A DNA stretch of 64,000 nt from Sphingobium bisphenolivorans (GCF_000412635.1 NZ_ASTG01000006.1:35254-99253), one strand, 5' to 3'. Shown: positions 27,427-36,676, counted from the stretch's first letter. Made by a program: numbers and translations. Notes: generated by a model from the letters alone, not told the origin.

Positions 27427-28353
27427 ATGTCGAGCTACATGCCCACGCTCAAGCAGCTGCAATATCTTGTAGCACTCAAGGAGCATGGGCATTTCGGCAA
27501 GGCGGCGGATAGCTGCTACGTCACGCAATCTACGCTGTCGGCCGGCATCCGCGAACTGGAATCGCTGATCGGCGTCACGCTGGTCGAAAGGACGCGCCGC
27601 GTCGTGCGCTTCACGGCACTCGGCGATCGCATCGTTGAAAAGGCGCACCGCGTTCTGCGCGAGGCGGAGGAACTGGCCGCCATCGCCGAAGCGTCGAGCA
27701 AGCCGCTTACCGGCGAGTTGCGCATGAGCGTCATCCCGACGATCGCGCCCTTCCTTCTGCCCCGCCTGCTCCCCAAATTGCGAGCGGAGCGGCCGGAACT
27801 GAAGCTCTATCTGCGCGAAGAGACAAGCCAGAGCGCGATCGAATCGCTGCGCCACGGCAATGTCGACTGCGTGCTGCTGGCCCTGCCTTTTCCGACCGGC
27901 GAACTGGACAGCGAGTTGCTGTTCCAGGACCGTCTCTATGTGGCCTTCCCGCGCGATGACCCGCGTGACCCGCCCGAATGGATCGCGCCGGAGATGATCG
28001 ACGAGGAGCGACTGCTGCTGCTGGAGGATGGCCATTGCCTCAAGGATCATGCGCTCGCCGCCTGTAACCGACCGGAAATCCGCGCGGGGGCGATGATGAT
28101 GGGCACCTCGCTCCACACGCTGGTGCAGATGGTGGACAATGGTCTTGGCATGACGATCATGCCGGAAATGGCGATCGCAGGCGGCATATTGAACCATACG
28201 CAGATCACCGCGCGGCCGCTACAATCCGAGCGGGCGCATCGCGACATCGCCCTTGTTTGGCGCAAGAACAGCCCGCGAGAGAAGGAATTCCGCCTGCTGG
28301 CTGGGCTGCTACGCGACGCGGCGGATCTCCCGACGGTCAGCGCTGCGGCCTAG
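27427..28353 (+). CDS. oxyR: OxyR, peroxide-sensing LysR-type regulator
   Basis: The 308-aa protein has an N-terminal LysR helix-turn-helix (GHFGKAADSCYVTQSTLSAGI) and an effector domain. Cys204 in EDGHCLKDH and Cys213 are nine residues apart, the same spacing as the disulfide-forming pair of E. coli OxyR (199/208). The flanking sequences are alike, which separates it from ordinary LysR proteins. It should activate peroxide defence genes; no catalase or peroxiredoxin gene adjoins it. It follows the TSUP gene by 39 nt. Confidence 0.92.
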   Translation: MSSYMPTLKQLQYLVALKEHGHFGKAADSCYVTQSTLSAGIRELESLIGVTLVERTRRVVRFTALGDRIVEKAHRVLREAEELAAIAEASSKPLTGELRMSVIPTIAPFLLPRLLPKLRAERPELKLYLREETSQSAIESLRHGNVDCVLLALPFPTGELDSELLFQDRLYVAFPRDDPRDPPEWIAPEMIDEERLLLLEDGHCLKDHALAACNRPEIRAGAMMMGTSLHTLVQMVDNGLGMTIMPEMAIAGGILNHTQITARPLQSERAHRDIALVWRKNSPREKEFRLLAGLLRDAADLPTVSAAA

Positions 28354-28395
28354 CCCCACAATTTCGAGTTCTTGCGAAGGAAGGAGCACAATCCG

Positions 28396-28842
28396 CTAAC
28401 CCTCGCCGCGCCAGCTCTGCGCCTTCGCCGCATCCTCGGCGCGTGCCTCGACCCAGGCGGTGCGGTCGGCGAAATGCTCCTTCTTCCAGAAGGGCGCCTC
28501 CGACTTCAGCCAATCGATCAGAAAGGCACAGCTTTCCAGCGCAGCCGTCCGATGCCGAGAGGTCGTGCCGACGAACACGATGCGAGCGCCCGGCTCCAGT
28601 CGCCCGTAGCGATGGATCACCCGCGCGCCGAGCAGCGGCCAGCGGCTCATCGCTTCTTCAACGATCCTTTCGACCTGCACCTGCGTCATCGCGGGATAAT
28701 GTTCCAGCTCGAGCGCGACCAGCCTGCCTTCGCCCCTAACGATCCCGGTAAAGCTGGCAACGCCGCCGCCGCCAAGCCCCTCCAAAGCGGCCAACTCCGC
28801 AGCAGGATCGAAATCCTCCGCCTGGATCGAAACCCGGCTCAT
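28396..28842 (-). CDS. moaE: Molybdopterin synthase catalytic subunit
   Basis: MoaE joins with MoaD to convert precursor Z (cPMP) to molybdopterin. The 148-aa protein has GGVASFTGIVRGE, LELEHYPAMTQVQVERIVEE and the active-site loop VGTTSRHRTAALESC with FWKKEHF. Its start overlaps the moaD stop by 4 nt. Confidence 0.94.
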   Translation of the reverse strand: MSRVSIQAEDFDPAAELAALEGLGGGGVASFTGIVRGEGRLVALELEHYPAMTQVQVERIVEEAMSRWPLLGARVIHRYGRLEPGARIVFVGTTSRHRTAALESCAFLIDWLKSEAPFWKKEHFADRTAWVEARAEDAAKAQSWRGEG

Positions 28843-29099
28843 CCGCCCGTCACTGGCGGGAACAGGGCCAGCTCCTTCGCCTCTCCGATCACGCTGTCCA
28901 AAGTGACGAAGCGCTGGTCGAGCGCAGCCCGCAGCCGGGCGGGATCGGCGAACGCCTCCGCATAGGCTCCGTCGCGCGCCGCAAGCAGCCCGATCAGGTC
29001 ACGTACCGTGACATCCGGCGCAGGCAGGTCAATCCGCTCCTCGTCCAGGCCGACCGCCTCGCGCACCCAAGCGAAATACATGAGGGTAAGCTGCCTCAT
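28839..29099 (-). CDS. moaD: Molybdopterin synthase sulfur carrier subunit
   Basis: The 86-aa ubiquitin-like protein ends in VTGG, the Gly-Gly tail that is thiocarboxylated and donates sulfur to the MoaE product. LALFPPVTGG is the typical C-terminus. It lies between pgsA (3-nt gap) and moaE (4-nt overlap) in one transcription unit. Confidence 0.93.
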   Translation of the reverse strand: MRQLTLMYFAWVREAVGLDEERIDLPAPDVTVRDLIGLLAARDGAYAEAFADPARLRAALDQRFVTLDSVIGEAKELALFPPVTGG

Positions 29100-29102
29100 C
29101 GC

Positions 29103-29666
29103 TCAATCCATATGCTTGATGCCGACGCGCAGATAATCCCAACCGGTAACCAGCGTCAGGATAGCGGCGGCCCATAGGGTCAGGATTCCCACGATCTGCA
29201 CGAAGGGGAATTGCGGAACAGCCCCCGCCAGGATCAGCGCACCCAGCGACACGAGCTGGAATGTCGTCTTCCACTTGGCAAGCCGCGACACCGGGACCGA
29301 AACCTGCAATCCCGCCAGAAACTCGCGCAGGCCCGAAACGGCAATTTCGCGCAGCAGGATGATCATCGCGGCCACGATGTGAATACCAGCGATGTCGCGC
29401 GTCGCGGCCAGCATCAGGATGACCGCGCCCACCATGATCTTGTCGGCGATGGGATCGAGGAAGATGCCAAGCTTAGACACAGCGCCTTGGGCGCGGGCGA
29501 GATAGCCGTCGAAATAGTCGGTGATCCCCATCAGGCAGTAGAGCGCGAAGGCGAGCATATAGCCGGTCGTCCAGCGCGCGCCGATTTCAGCCGGCCACAA
29601 CAGGCCGACCAGGAACGGGACGGTCAGGATGCGCGAAAGCGTCAGCAGATTGGGCAGCGTCAGCAT
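29103..29666 (-). CDS. pgsA: CDP-diacylglycerol-glycerol-3-phosphate 3-phosphatidyltransferase
   Basis: PgsA makes phosphatidylglycerol phosphate in the inner membrane. The 187-aa protein begins MLTLPNLLTLSRI and has several membrane helices. The CDP-alcohol phosphotransferase signature is complete: DYFDGYLAR, then LGIFLDPIADK. The ATG at 29666 gives the standard N-terminus. It is first of pgsA-moaD-moaE and divergent from an LplT-like phospholipid transporter gene. Confidence 0.93.
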   Translation of the reverse strand: MLTLPNLLTLSRILTVPFLVGLLWPAEIGARWTTGYMLAFALYCLMGITDYFDGYLARAQGAVSKLGIFLDPIADKIMVGAVILMLAATRDIAGIHIVAAMIILLREIAVSGLREFLAGLQVSVPVSRLAKWKTTFQLVSLGALILAGAVPQFPFVQIVGILTLWAAAILTLVTGWDYLRVGIKHMD

Positions 29667-29812
29667 GGCGGCGGACTGCCACAGTCCACCGCCTCGCACA
29701 AGCGCCGCACGCCCGGCGCGCCCCTACTTTCCGCACGGAAGGCTTGCACTTGGTGGAAAGCAACGGCTAGACCGCGCTTCGCTCATCCACAGCGAAGAAG
29801 ACCCCCTCGCCT

Positions 29813-31108
29813 ATGCAAGCCTCTCTCAGGCTCCTCGACAAGCGACGTTTTCTGCCGCTTTTCATCACCCAGCTGCTCGGTGCCTTCAACGACAATCTGT
29901 TCAAGAACGCGATGGTGCTGTTCGTCGTCTATAGCGTCTATAATGACGAGCGGTCGGAAACCTGGTTCAGCGCGCTCGCGACCGGGGTGTTCATCCTGCC
30001 CTTCTTCTTGCTCTCGGCGCTGTCGGGTCAGTTGGCCGATCAGCGCGACAAGGCGACCATCATCCGCTACGTCAAGGCGGCGGAGATCGCGATCATGGCG
30101 GTCGGAGCCGCGGGGCTGGCGCTGATCTGGAGCGGGATCGCGGTTCATGTCCTCGCCATTCCGCTGCTGCTCGCCGCGCTGTTCGCCATGGGCGTGCATT
30201 CGACCTTCTTCGGCCCGATCAAATATGCGATCCTGCCGCAACACCTGCATGATGACGAAGTGCTCGGCGGAACAGGGCTGGTCGAGGCCGGCACCTATAT
30301 CGCCATCCTCGCGGGCACCATTTTGGCCGGCATCATCCCGGTTCAGGTGGCAGCCGGCGGCATCGTTGTGACGGCGTTGATCGGTTATGTCGCGGGGCGG
30401 GAGGTGCCCCCCGCGCCCTCGCTGCTGGACCGCCAGCCGATCGATTTTCACATCATTCGGTCGTCGATTACGCTGGTGCGAGGCACCATGCATATTCGCC
30501 GCCTCTATCTCGCCATCATGGCCATCAGCTTCTTCTGGTCGGTGGGCTCTATCCTGTTCATTCAGTTCCCCCCGCTGGTGAAAAACGTGCTGACCGCCGA
30601 CAAATCGGTCGCCAGCCTCTTCCTCGGCATCTTCTCGGTCGGGATCGCCATCGGCTCGATCGCGATCAACCGGCTGCTGAGCGGTCATGTCTCCGCCCGC
30701 TACGCGCCCGCAGCGGTGATCGGCATGGGGCTCAGCGTCCTCGCCTTCCATGTCGTCTGCGATCTTTGGACCCCGGCTCCGGGCGGCCAGATGCTCTCGC
30801 TCGCCGGGTTCCTGGCCCATCCGCTGGCGATCCCGCTGTCGCTGTGCCTGCTGAGCGTCGCGACATTCGGCGGCATGTTCGTAGTGCCGCTCTACGCGTT
30901 CCTCACCACCACGGTGGAAAAATGCGAAGCGGCCCGGACGGTCGCAGCCAACAACATCGTCAATTCAGGCGCGATGGTGATCGGGTCGCTGCTCACGATC
31001 GGCCTCAGCCTCATGGGCCTTTCGGTCGTCAACCAGCTGCTGCTGGTGGCCGCGCTCTGCCTGCCCTGCGCCTGGATCGCATGGACGCTACACAAGGCCT
31101 GCGATTAA
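29813..31108 (+). CDS. MFS transporter resembling lysophospholipid transporter LplT
   Basis: The 431-aa protein has about 12 hydrophobic segments. FITQLLGAFNDNLFKNA near the N-terminus and STFFGPIKYAILPQHL are the marker sequences of the LplT branch, which flips lysophospholipids across the inner membrane and is often fused to an acyltransferase. No acyltransferase domain is present here. The divergent neighbour pgsA supports a link to phospholipids. Confidence 0.83.
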   Translation: MQASLRLLDKRRFLPLFITQLLGAFNDNLFKNAMVLFVVYSVYNDERSETWFSALATGVFILPFFLLSALSGQLADQRDKATIIRYVKAAEIAIMAVGAAGLALIWSGIAVHVLAIPLLLAALFAMGVHSTFFGPIKYAILPQHLHDDEVLGGTGLVEAGTYIAILAGTILAGIIPVQVAAGGIVVTALIGYVAGREVPPAPSLLDRQPIDFHIIRSSITLVRGTMHIRRLYLAIMAISFFWSVGSILFIQFPPLVKNVLTADKSVASLFLGIFSVGIAIGSIAINRLLSGHVSARYAPAAVIGMGLSVLAFHVVCDLWTPAPGGQMLSLAGFLAHPLAIPLSLCLLSVATFGGMFVVPLYAFLTTTVEKCEAARTVAANNIVNSGAMVIGSLLTIGLSLMGLSVVNQLLLVAALCLPCAWIAWTLHKACD

Positions 31109-31127
31109 GCGCGAAGGTTAAGTTGTC

Positions 31128-31319
31128 TCAGAAAATAAAGCTGTAGAACGCCGTGAAGAAGGCGCCGAAGCTCAACAGGAAGAGTTTCCAGTCATTGTCG
31201 TCCGACTCCGCCGCCTTGCTGCTTTTCCCTTCCAAAGCGCGCAGAACATGGCGCGGCAGCCGCTGGCGGAAGGGATGCCGCGCGGACTCGGTCGTAAGGA
31301 CAAGGGGTCGGGTTCGCAT
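31128..31319 (-). CDS. Small tail-anchored membrane protein of unknown function
   Basis: The 63-aa product is basic at the N-terminus (RHPFRQRLPRHVLRAL), has an acidic hinge (ESDDNDWK) and ends in a single hydrophobic helix LFLLSFGAFFTAFYSFIF. It fills the gap between two rightward genes on the opposite strand. The clear topology suggests a real gene, but I cannot name a family. Confidence 0.5.
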   Translation of the reverse strand: MRTRPLVLTTESARHPFRQRLPRHVLRALEGKSSKAAESDDNDWKLFLLSFGAFFTAFYSFIF

Positions 31320-31427
31320 AAGGGCGAGTTAATGCTTTCTTTACGATCATGGCCACTCTCAATCAGGGTTAACCGGAGCCTGTCCCGCGACGGGACAGGC
31401 TTGACTGTATCAGGCAAATAACACAGC

Positions 31428-33530
31428 ATGACCGGACCGATGAAAGATCCGCTGCCCTTGTCCGAGACTGACACGCCGCCGCGCGCGTTCGGAGCAGGAC
31501 CGCCCAGTGCCTTTGCGCGCCCTTCTCGGCTCAAGCGCCGCTTGCATATAGCCGGCTGGATCGCCGCCGCCATGCTCGCGCTGTTGATGGTCATCGTCGC
31601 CTGGCTGGCGGTGACAGCGCCGCTTTCCCGATCGCTGAAGCCGATTGCGCCGCCCAGCATCAGCCTCCTGTCGGCTGACGGCCATCTGATCGCCCGGCGC
31701 GGCGCGATCATCGACAGGCCGGTAACGATCGCCGAACTGCCGGCCCATGTGCCCCAGGCGTTCATGGCGATCGAGGACCGCCGCTTCTACAGTCACTGGG
31801 GCGTCGATCCGCGCGGCATCGCGCGTGCCGCCTGGCATAATCTCTGGTCCGACGGCTCGTCGCAGGGCGGAAGCACCATCACCCAGCAGCTGGCCAAAGG
31901 CGTTTTTCTCTCCAGCGACCGCACCTTCGGCCGCAAGGCGCGGGAAGCCCTGATGGCCTTCTGGCTGGAGGCGTGGCTGACCAAGGATCAGATCCTCGAA
32001 CGCTATCTTTCGAATGTCTATTTCGGTGACAATGTCTATGGCCTGCGCGCGGCTGCGCTCCACTATTTCGACCGCCAGCCCGAGCGGCTGACGATTCCGC
32101 AAGCGGCAATGCTGGCCGGGCTGCTGAAGGCACCCTCCCGCCTCGCACCGACCTCCAACCTCAAGGGCGCCCGTGAACGGGGCGATCTGGTGACGCAGGC
32201 GATGGTGGAGGCCGGCTATATCAGCAAGGCCGAGCGTAACGTCCTCGCCCCTGCCCGCCTCCGTGTCCGCGAGACGCCCGATCCGACCAGCGGCACCTTT
32301 TTCGCCGATTGGGTCCTGCCGCAGGCGCGCGACCGGGCGGGCGCAGTCTATGGCGCGCAGAATGTTGCCACCACCCTCGACTGGCGCATCCAGCGGCTGG
32401 CGGAGGGCGCCATCCGCCGCGCGCCGCTCGGCAAGGCGCAGGCGGCGCTGGTCGCGATGAAGCCCGATGGCAGCGTCGTCGCCATGGTCGGCGGCAAGAA
32501 TTACAGCAAGAGCGCCTTCAACCGCGCGGTCCAGGCGAAGCGCCAGCCGGGATCAACCTTCAAGCTGTTCGTCTATCTCGCCGCCTTCCGCGCCGGCATG
32601 ACACCGGATGATTTCATTGAGGACACGCCGATCACCACGGGCAGCTACCGCCCGGCCAATCATGGCGGCAAATATCGTGGAAAGATCACCCTGCGGCAAG
32701 CTTTCGCCGCATCCAGCAACGTCGCTGCGGTACGGCTGACGCAGAAGGTCGGTGTGGACAATGTCATCAAGGTCGCCCGCGACCTTGGCGTCACCGCGCC
32801 GCTGACCGAGGATCTCAGCCTCGCGCTCGGCACCTCCGAAATCCCGCTCATCGAACTCACCGAAGCCTATGCGGCGGTCGCGGCGGGCGCCTACCCCGTC
32901 CTCGCGCACGGCCTCCCGCCCGAGGAGCAGAGCTGGTTCAGCCGGCTGATGAGCCGCCAGCACCGCTTCAGCGACGATCAACTTGAAATGATCCGCGATC
33001 TCCTGTCCTCCGCCGCCAACCGCGGCACGGGCAGCGCGGCGGCGCTGCGCACCAGCACCTTCGGCAAGACCGGCACGACGCAGGACAGCCGCGACGCCAT
33101 CTTCGTCGGCTATGCCGGCGGGCTGGTGACGGCAGTATGGATCGGCAATGACGACAACAGCCCGCTCCCCGGCGGCGCGGCGGGCGGCGGCGTCCCCGCG
33201 CGCATCTGGCGCGACTTCATGGGCCGCGCGATCAACGAACCGGTCGAGGATGCGCCAACCGAAGAGCAGGACAGCGACCTCGTCAACGCCATAGCCAACG
33301 TCACGGTGGAGGCGGGCCTTGGCAACATGTCCGTCGGCCTCGATACCGAAGGCATGACCGTCAATGTCGGCCCGGCGCAGATCAGGCTGCCGATCGATCA
33401 GCCGCCGGGCCCGCCCCCCCGCCCCCCGCCGGGCCGCAGCCCGGCACTCCTCCTCCGCGCGTCGTTCCGACCAACCCCGATGAACTTGAGGAATGATGCC
33501 CTCTCGCCCTTTCTCACCGAAGCTTCCTGA
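31428..33530 (+). CDS. Penicillin-binding protein 1A type (transglycosylase/transpeptidase), C-terminus probably frameshifted
   Basis: This bifunctional enzyme polymerises and cross-links peptidoglycan. After a cytoplasmic tail and one membrane helix (about 40-65), the GT51 domain shows AIEDRRFYSHWGVDPRG and GGSTITQQLAK. The transpeptidase has the nucleophile Ser376 in PGSTFK, SSNVAA (SxN) and GKTGTT. The reading frame enters C7 and C6 runs (33414-33427) and then codes an odd Arg/Leu-rich tail. Adding one C would give a Pro-rich tail ending TNPDELEE with stop at 33494-33496, so the true end may be there. No Shine-Dalgarno site separates ATG 31428 from ATG 31440. Confidence 0.9.
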   Translation: MTGPMKDPLPLSETDTPPRAFGAGPPSAFARPSRLKRRLHIAGWIAAAMLALLMVIVAWLAVTAPLSRSLKPIAPPSISLLSADGHLIARRGAIIDRPVTIAELPAHVPQAFMAIEDRRFYSHWGVDPRGIARAAWHNLWSDGSSQGGSTITQQLAKGVFLSSDRTFGRKAREALMAFWLEAWLTKDQILERYLSNVYFGDNVYGLRAAALHYFDRQPERLTIPQAAMLAGLLKAPSRLAPTSNLKGARERGDLVTQAMVEAGYISKAERNVLAPARLRVRETPDPTSGTFFADWVLPQARDRAGAVYGAQNVATTLDWRIQRLAEGAIRRAPLGKAQAALVAMKPDGSVVAMVGGKNYSKSAFNRAVQAKRQPGSTFKLFVYLAAFRAGMTPDDFIEDTPITTGSYRPANHGGKYRGKITLRQAFAASSNVAAVRLTQKVGVDNVIKVARDLGVTAPLTEDLSLALGTSEIPLIELTEAYAAVAAGAYPVLAHGLPPEEQSWFSRLMSRQHRFSDDQLEMIRDLLSSAANRGTGSAAALRTSTFGKTGTTQDSRDAIFVGYAGGLVTAVWIGNDDNSPLPGGAAGGGVPARIWRDFMGRAINEPVEDAPTEEQDSDLVNAIANVTVEAGLGNMSVGLDTEGMTVNVGPAQIRLPIDQPPGPPPRPPPGRSPALLLRASFRPTPMNLRNDALSPFLTEAS

Positions 33531-33545
33531 ACTACATGGGTCGAG

Positions 33546-33968
33546 ATGAACGCCCCCCTTTACAATAAGGACATATTGCGGCTGGCCGCGAGTATTCCGC
33601 ATCATCAGCGGCTCGCAAACCCGCTGGCGACGGTCGAGAAGCGCTCTCCTACCTGCGGATCGCGCGTCACCGCCGACGCGCGGATGGAGGGCGGCCGGCT
33701 CAAGGAACTGGGGCTTGACGTCAAGGCCTGTGCCCTCGGCCAAGCCTCGACGTCATTGATGGCCGCTCACGCCATCGGCATGACCGCGGATGAACTGGCT
33801 GCGGCGCGGGACAAGCTCACCGCCTGGCTCGCCGGAGAGAGCGAGGATCTGGACTTCTGGCCCGGCCTTGCCGTGCTCGCGCCTGCGCGGGGCTACCCCG
33901 CGCGCCATGCCTCGATCCGCCTCGGCTTTGAGGCGATCGCCGAAGCCGCCCGCACGGCCGACGCCTGA
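33546..33968 (+). CDS. IscU/NifU-like iron-sulfur scaffold family protein
   Basis: The 140-aa protein begins with MNAPLYNKDILRLAASIPH, as in alphaproteobacterial NifU-N/SufU-like proteins. Two of the three usual cluster cysteines are present: Cys37 in PTCGSRV and Cys62 in KACALGQAS. At the third position the sequence is YPARHASIRL, with Ala instead of Cys. It may be a degenerate scaffold or a regulator. The stop overlaps the Kef antiporter start (TGATG). Confidence 0.8.
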   Translation: MNAPLYNKDILRLAASIPHHQRLANPLATVEKRSPTCGSRVTADARMEGGRLKELGLDVKACALGQASTSLMAAHAIGMTADELAAARDKLTAWLAGESEDLDFWPGLAVLAPARGYPARHASIRLGFEAIAEAARTADA

Positions 33969-35788
33969 TGCAGGACCATGTTGCCGCAGCGGCCGCACCC
34001 GCCCTCTCCGCCACCGACCTGCTGCTGTCCGAAGGCGTCATCCTGCTGGGCGCGGCGGTGCTCTTCGTCATGCTGTTCCGCCGCCTCGGCCTGGGCGCGG
34101 TGCTCGGCTATCTCGTCGCGGGCGCGCTCGTCGGGCCGCAGGGGCTCGGCCTCGTCACCGGCGGCGAATCGAAGCTCGCCATTGCCGAGATCGGCATCGT
34201 CCTGCTGCTGTTCCTCGTCGGCCTCGAACTCCACCCCGCGCGCCTCTGGCGGCTGAAGCGCGACATCTTCGCGCTGGGGCTTGCCCAAGTCGTGCTGTGC
34301 GGATGCCTGCTCGCCGCGATCATCTTCTACACCACGGGCTTCACCTGGGGCGCGGCGATCGCGCTCGGCCTGCCGCTTGCCCTTTCCTCGACCGCGCAGG
34401 TCCTGCCCGGCCTCAAGAGCAGCGGCCGGATCAATTCGCCCTTCGGTGAGAAGGTCTTCTCGATCCTGCTGTTTCAGGACCTGTCGATCGTCCCGCTGAT
34501 CACAATCGTCGCCGCCCTGTCGCGCAACCCTGCCGATGCTGGCGGACCGCCCGGATGGATGATGGCCGGCTACACTGTCGCGGCCATCGCGGGGCTGGTG
34601 CTCGCGGGGCGCTTCATCCTGCGCCCGCTGCTGCAATTTGTCGGTCGGCTGGGCGAGCGGGAATTGTTCGTGGCGGTCGGCCTCTTCACCGTGTTAGCGG
34701 CGGCGGCGCTGATGCACGCGCTGCACCTTTCGACGGCGCTCGGCGCCTTTATCGCGGGCGTGATGCTCGCCGACTCGCCCTACCGGCATGAGATAGAGGC
34801 GGACGTCGAACCCTTCCGCTCCATCCTGCTCGGCCTGTTCTTCCTGGCGGTGGGCATGGTGCTCGACCTTCACACCGTCGCCGCGAACCCGCTCTTCGTC
34901 ATCGGTATGGCGGCCGTCCTGGTCGCGACCAAGGCGGGCCTTATCACCCTCCTCGCCCGCCTGTTCGGCATGGAGTGGACGCAGGCAGTCGGTGCCGGCC
35001 TGCTGCTCAGCCAAGGCGGTGAGTTCGGCTTCGTGCTGTTCGCGCAAGCGCAGAACGCCCTGCTGATCGCGCCCCAAGCCGCCAGTCTGTTCAGCGCTAT
35101 CGTCACCTTCTCCATGGCGACGACACCCTTCCTGATGCTGTTCGCCCGCCGTCTGGAGTTCGCCAAACCGAAAAGCGGCAGCGACCTTCCGGGCCCCGAT
35201 GAAGCAACGCGCGGCACCGCGATCATCGTCGGCTATGGCCGCTTCGGCCAGACGGTCGCGCAGATGCTGATGGGGCATGGCTTCGGCGTCGTCCTGATCG
35301 ACAAGAAGCCCTCCCAGATAGAGGTTTCGAGCCGGTTCGACATGAAGGTCTATTATGGCGATGGCACCCGCATCGACCTGCTGCGCCGCTCCGGCGCGGA
35401 GGAAGCCCGGCTCATCGCCTTCTGCATCGACGACCCCTCGCTCGACAGCCGCGTGCTCGAACCCATAGCCGAAGCCTTCCCGCAGGCCGCGCTGCTGGTG
35501 CGCGCCTTCGACCGGCGCCAACAGATGGCGCTCCGCGACATGGACCTCGCTGGCATCGTGCGCGAAGTCTTCGAATCGTCGGTCTGCATGGGCGTGCAGG
35601 CGATGCAGGCGCTCGGCGTGCCACCGGAGGAGGTGGAGGAGGTCGAACGTCAATTCAGGGACAATGATGCCCGGCGCATGGCCGTTCAGGTCGAACAGGG
35701 CAGCCTGATGGCGGCGAAGGACCTGATGTTCCGGCCCGGCCGCCGCATGATGCTGGCCGCACGTGGCGATGGAGGGGAAGAGGCATGA
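33968..35788 (+). CDS. Kef-type K+/H+ antiporter (CPA2) with RCK domain
   Basis: The 606-aa protein has 12-13 hydrophobic segments in the first 390 residues, with GLELHPARLW, LSSTAQVLPGLK, LLFQDLSIVPL and GEFGFVLF, all typical of the KefB/KefC family. A cytosolic RCK/TrkA-N domain follows with VGYGRFGQTVAQ. Such proteins exchange potassium for protons and protect against electrophiles or alkali. It is translationally coupled to the gene before it and overlaps the DUF423 gene by 4 nt. Confidence 0.92.
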   Translation: MQDHVAAAAAPALSATDLLLSEGVILLGAAVLFVMLFRRLGLGAVLGYLVAGALVGPQGLGLVTGGESKLAIAEIGIVLLLFLVGLELHPARLWRLKRDIFALGLAQVVLCGCLLAAIIFYTTGFTWGAAIALGLPLALSSTAQVLPGLKSSGRINSPFGEKVFSILLFQDLSIVPLITIVAALSRNPADAGGPPGWMMAGYTVAAIAGLVLAGRFILRPLLQFVGRLGERELFVAVGLFTVLAAAALMHALHLSTALGAFIAGVMLADSPYRHEIEADVEPFRSILLGLFFLAVGMVLDLHTVAANPLFVIGMAAVLVATKAGLITLLARLFGMEWTQAVGAGLLLSQGGEFGFVLFAQAQNALLIAPQAASLFSAIVTFSMATTPFLMLFARRLEFAKPKSGSDLPGPDEATRGTAIIVGYGRFGQTVAQMLMGHGFGVVLIDKKPSQIEVSSRFDMKVYYGDGTRIDLLRRSGAEEARLIAFCIDDPSLDSRVLEPIAEAFPQAALLVRAFDRRQQMALRDMDLAGIVREVFESSVCMGVQAMQALGVPPEEVEEVERQFRDNDARRMAVQVEQGSLMAAKDLMFRPGRRMMLAARGDGGEEA

Positions 35789-36114
35789 TCGCGGTTCTGG
35801 CCTGTCTTTCTGCGGCGCTCGCCATCGGCGCCGGCGCTTTCGGGGCGCATGGCGCGTCCAGCCCGCAGGCGGCCGAATGGCTGCGCACCGGCGGGCTTTA
35901 CCAACTGATCCATGCAGTGGCGGCGCTTTGCATCGTGGGCGTGGCGCGCGGCCCCGCCACGCTGCTGCTGATCGGCGGCGCGATCTTCGCCTTCACCCTC
36001 TACGCCATGGCAGTGGGCGCGCCCAAATGGCTGGGGGCGGTCACCCCCATCGGCGGCACATTGATGATCGTCGGCTGGCTGTGGGCGGGCTGGACCTATT
36101 GGCGCGGCTCATAA
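35785..36114 (+). CDS. DUF423 family membrane protein
   Basis: The 109-aa protein has four hydrophobic segments and the family markers AIGAGAFGAHG near the N-terminus, YQLIHAVA in the middle and TPIGGTLMIVGWL near the end. Function is unknown. ATGA overlap with the Kef gene places it in the same operon. Confidence 0.87.
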   Translation: MIAVLACLSAALAIGAGAFGAHGASSPQAAEWLRTGGLYQLIHAVAALCIVGVARGPATLLLIGGAIFAFTLYAMAVGAPKWLGAVTPIGGTLMIVGWLWAGWTYWRGS

Positions 36115-36156
36115 GCCGCCCTTGCCCCCGACAGGCGCCAAGCATAGATTAGTATC

Positions 36157-36627
36157 ATGGCCGAGCATAATCATCACGATCATCATGAACGAGGCGGCGC
36201 CAGCCTGGCGGATGCGGCACGCTTCACGCTGGAGGCGCAGCAGGAGCAATGGACGCCGATGCGCGCGGCCATTTTCGATGCCCTGGCGGCAGAAACGACC
36301 CCGGCCTCGGCCTATGACATCGCCGACAGCGTGTCGAAGGCGCGCGGCAAGCGCGTCGCGCCCAACAGCGTCTATCGCATCCTAGACCTGTTCGTGAACA
36401 ACAACATCGCGATGCGCGTTGAAAGCGCGAACGCCTATATCGCCAATGTGCATCCGGGCTGCCAGCACGACTGCATCTTCCTCGTCTGCAAGAACTGCAA
36501 GCAGGCCACCCATGTCGACGACGACAAGGTGACGGACAAGGTGCGCGCGGTCGCCAGGCAGGAAGGATTCCAGCCCGAGCGGCCGGTCGTTGAGATTTTG
36601 GGCACCTGCGCGAAATGCGCCGCATGA
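36157..36627 (+). CDS. zur: Fur-family zinc uptake regulator (Zur-like)
   Basis: The 156-aa protein has a His-rich start (MAEHNHHDHHER), a winged-helix domain with PNSVYRILDLFV and RVESANAY, and a metal domain with two CxxC pairs (CKNCKQ and CAKC) for the structural zinc. VESANAY resembles the VES.N.Y segment of Zur more than Fur. It should repress zinc uptake genes when zinc is plentiful; none adjoin it. The next gene, dxs, starts 50 nt downstream. Confidence 0.8.
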   Translation: MAEHNHHDHHERGGASLADAARFTLEAQQEQWTPMRAAIFDALAAETTPASAYDIADSVSKARGKRVAPNSVYRILDLFVNNNIAMRVESANAYIANVHPGCQHDCIFLVCKNCKQATHVDDDKVTDKVRAVARQEGFQPERPVVEILGTCAKCAA

Positions 36628-36676
36628 GGCCAGCGTTGCGTTATGTACCGGAACGGCCTAGCGCGCATCGGAGTCT

